Assembly (NCBI GenBank): GCA_947473475.1
Contig: CANJBZ010000036.1
Span: 1-40,602 of the forward strand
Direction of reading: 5' to 3'
From: Alphaproteobacteria bacterium
Lineage (GTDB): Bacteria > Pseudomonadota > Alphaproteobacteria > Micropepsales > Micropepsaceae
DNA length: 40,602 nucleotides
Below the pieces are notes generated by a model that had not been told where the DNA came from, did not search any database, and saw nothing but the letters and a program-made list of their open reading frames with translations. Shown in pieces: positions 40,550 to 40,602 of the stretch. Position 1 is the first letter of the stretch. The number at the start of each line of letters is the position of its first letter. Both the position numbers and the translations under genes were made by a program.

Positions 40550-40602
40550 ATGACACACCCAGCGGGTGAATCGGATTGCGGTGTTTTGAGGCTCGATTTC
40601 GA
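40550..40602 (+). mobile_element. Start of a probable IS1380-family transposase (cut by window end)
   Basis: Seventeen codons are visible: MTHPAGESDCGVLRLDF. Transposases of the IS1380 family in alphaproteobacteria often begin with a short leader ending in GVLRLDFDRR, so this looks like the N-terminus of one. The left end of the element would lie between 40455 and 40549; an inverted repeat cannot be proven because the other end is outside the window. The call depends on a short match. Confidence 0.5.

Noticed and set aside
1-40602. CRISPR arrays, tRNA or rRNA genes
   Set aside because: No regularly spaced identical repeats of 25-40 bp and no cloverleaf or conserved rRNA segments were noticed; a dedicated covariance-model scan was not possible.

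Overview
The window looks like a chromosomal stretch of a GC-rich soil or water alphaproteobacterium. The evidence is an HWE-type sensor kinase, the remains of a FixL-like kinase, and several palindromic intergenic repeats of the kind common in Rhizobiales and related orders (one arm reads CTAGAGCATGATCCGAT). The genus cannot be fixed from the sequence. No rRNA, tRNA or CRISPR array was seen.

Layout. Positions 1-2900 are a gene-poor, variable region: a possible insertion-sequence end, an unknown protein, a membrane protein with a PH/GRAM-like module and an EVE-like C-terminus, and an orphan ribbon-helix-helix antitoxin. Positions 2968-9547 hold secreted and metabolic genes: an SMP-30-type propeller, an unknown exported protein, a CaiB-type CoA-transferase, an exported alpha/beta hydrolase and, divergent from it, a PVA-dehydrogenase-like quinohemoprotein. 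Positions 9647-16289 carry housekeeping-type genes: an ABC-2 exporter, an eRF1-like small protein, HU, a Uup-type ABC-F ATPase, a DUF445 protein and a PilZ protein. Positions 16411-23355 carry four more exported alpha/beta hydrolases (two are tandem paralogues), a TauD-type dioxygenase and a HEPN/MNT toxin-antitoxin pair. Positions 23686-25975 encode an HWE kinase with a single-domain response regulator. Positions 26125-30649 encode a CBM9/DUF5916 outer-membrane protein, an NHL propeller and an exported metallo-beta-lactamase-fold enzyme.

The most interesting unit is the minus-strand operon 38213-30851. A small XRE regulator is followed by six tightly overlapping genes for a complex I/hydrogenase-4-like membrane complex, in the order hyfB-C-E-F-G-I. 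The large subunit has lost all four cysteines that bind the NiFe centre (CGIC is SGDS; the C-terminal CxxC is absent), while the small subunit keeps its four Fe-S cysteines. There is no ferredoxin-like subunit. This fits the poorly understood energy-converting-hydrogenase-related (Ehr) class rather than a working hydrogenase. A near-perfect 27-bp palindrome covering the regulator's own start codon, plus a third half-site, looks like its operator.

Upstream of this operon are two same-strand pieces of a decayed PAS/FixL-like histidine kinase with a palindromic repeat lying between them. The window ends with an ornithine-cyclodeaminase-like gene, a cysteine-dioxygenase-like cupin and the first codons of a probable IS1380-family transposase. 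Most genes encode exported enzymes or envelope proteins, which suggests a scavenging, oligotrophic lifestyle; substrates cannot be read from sequence alone.
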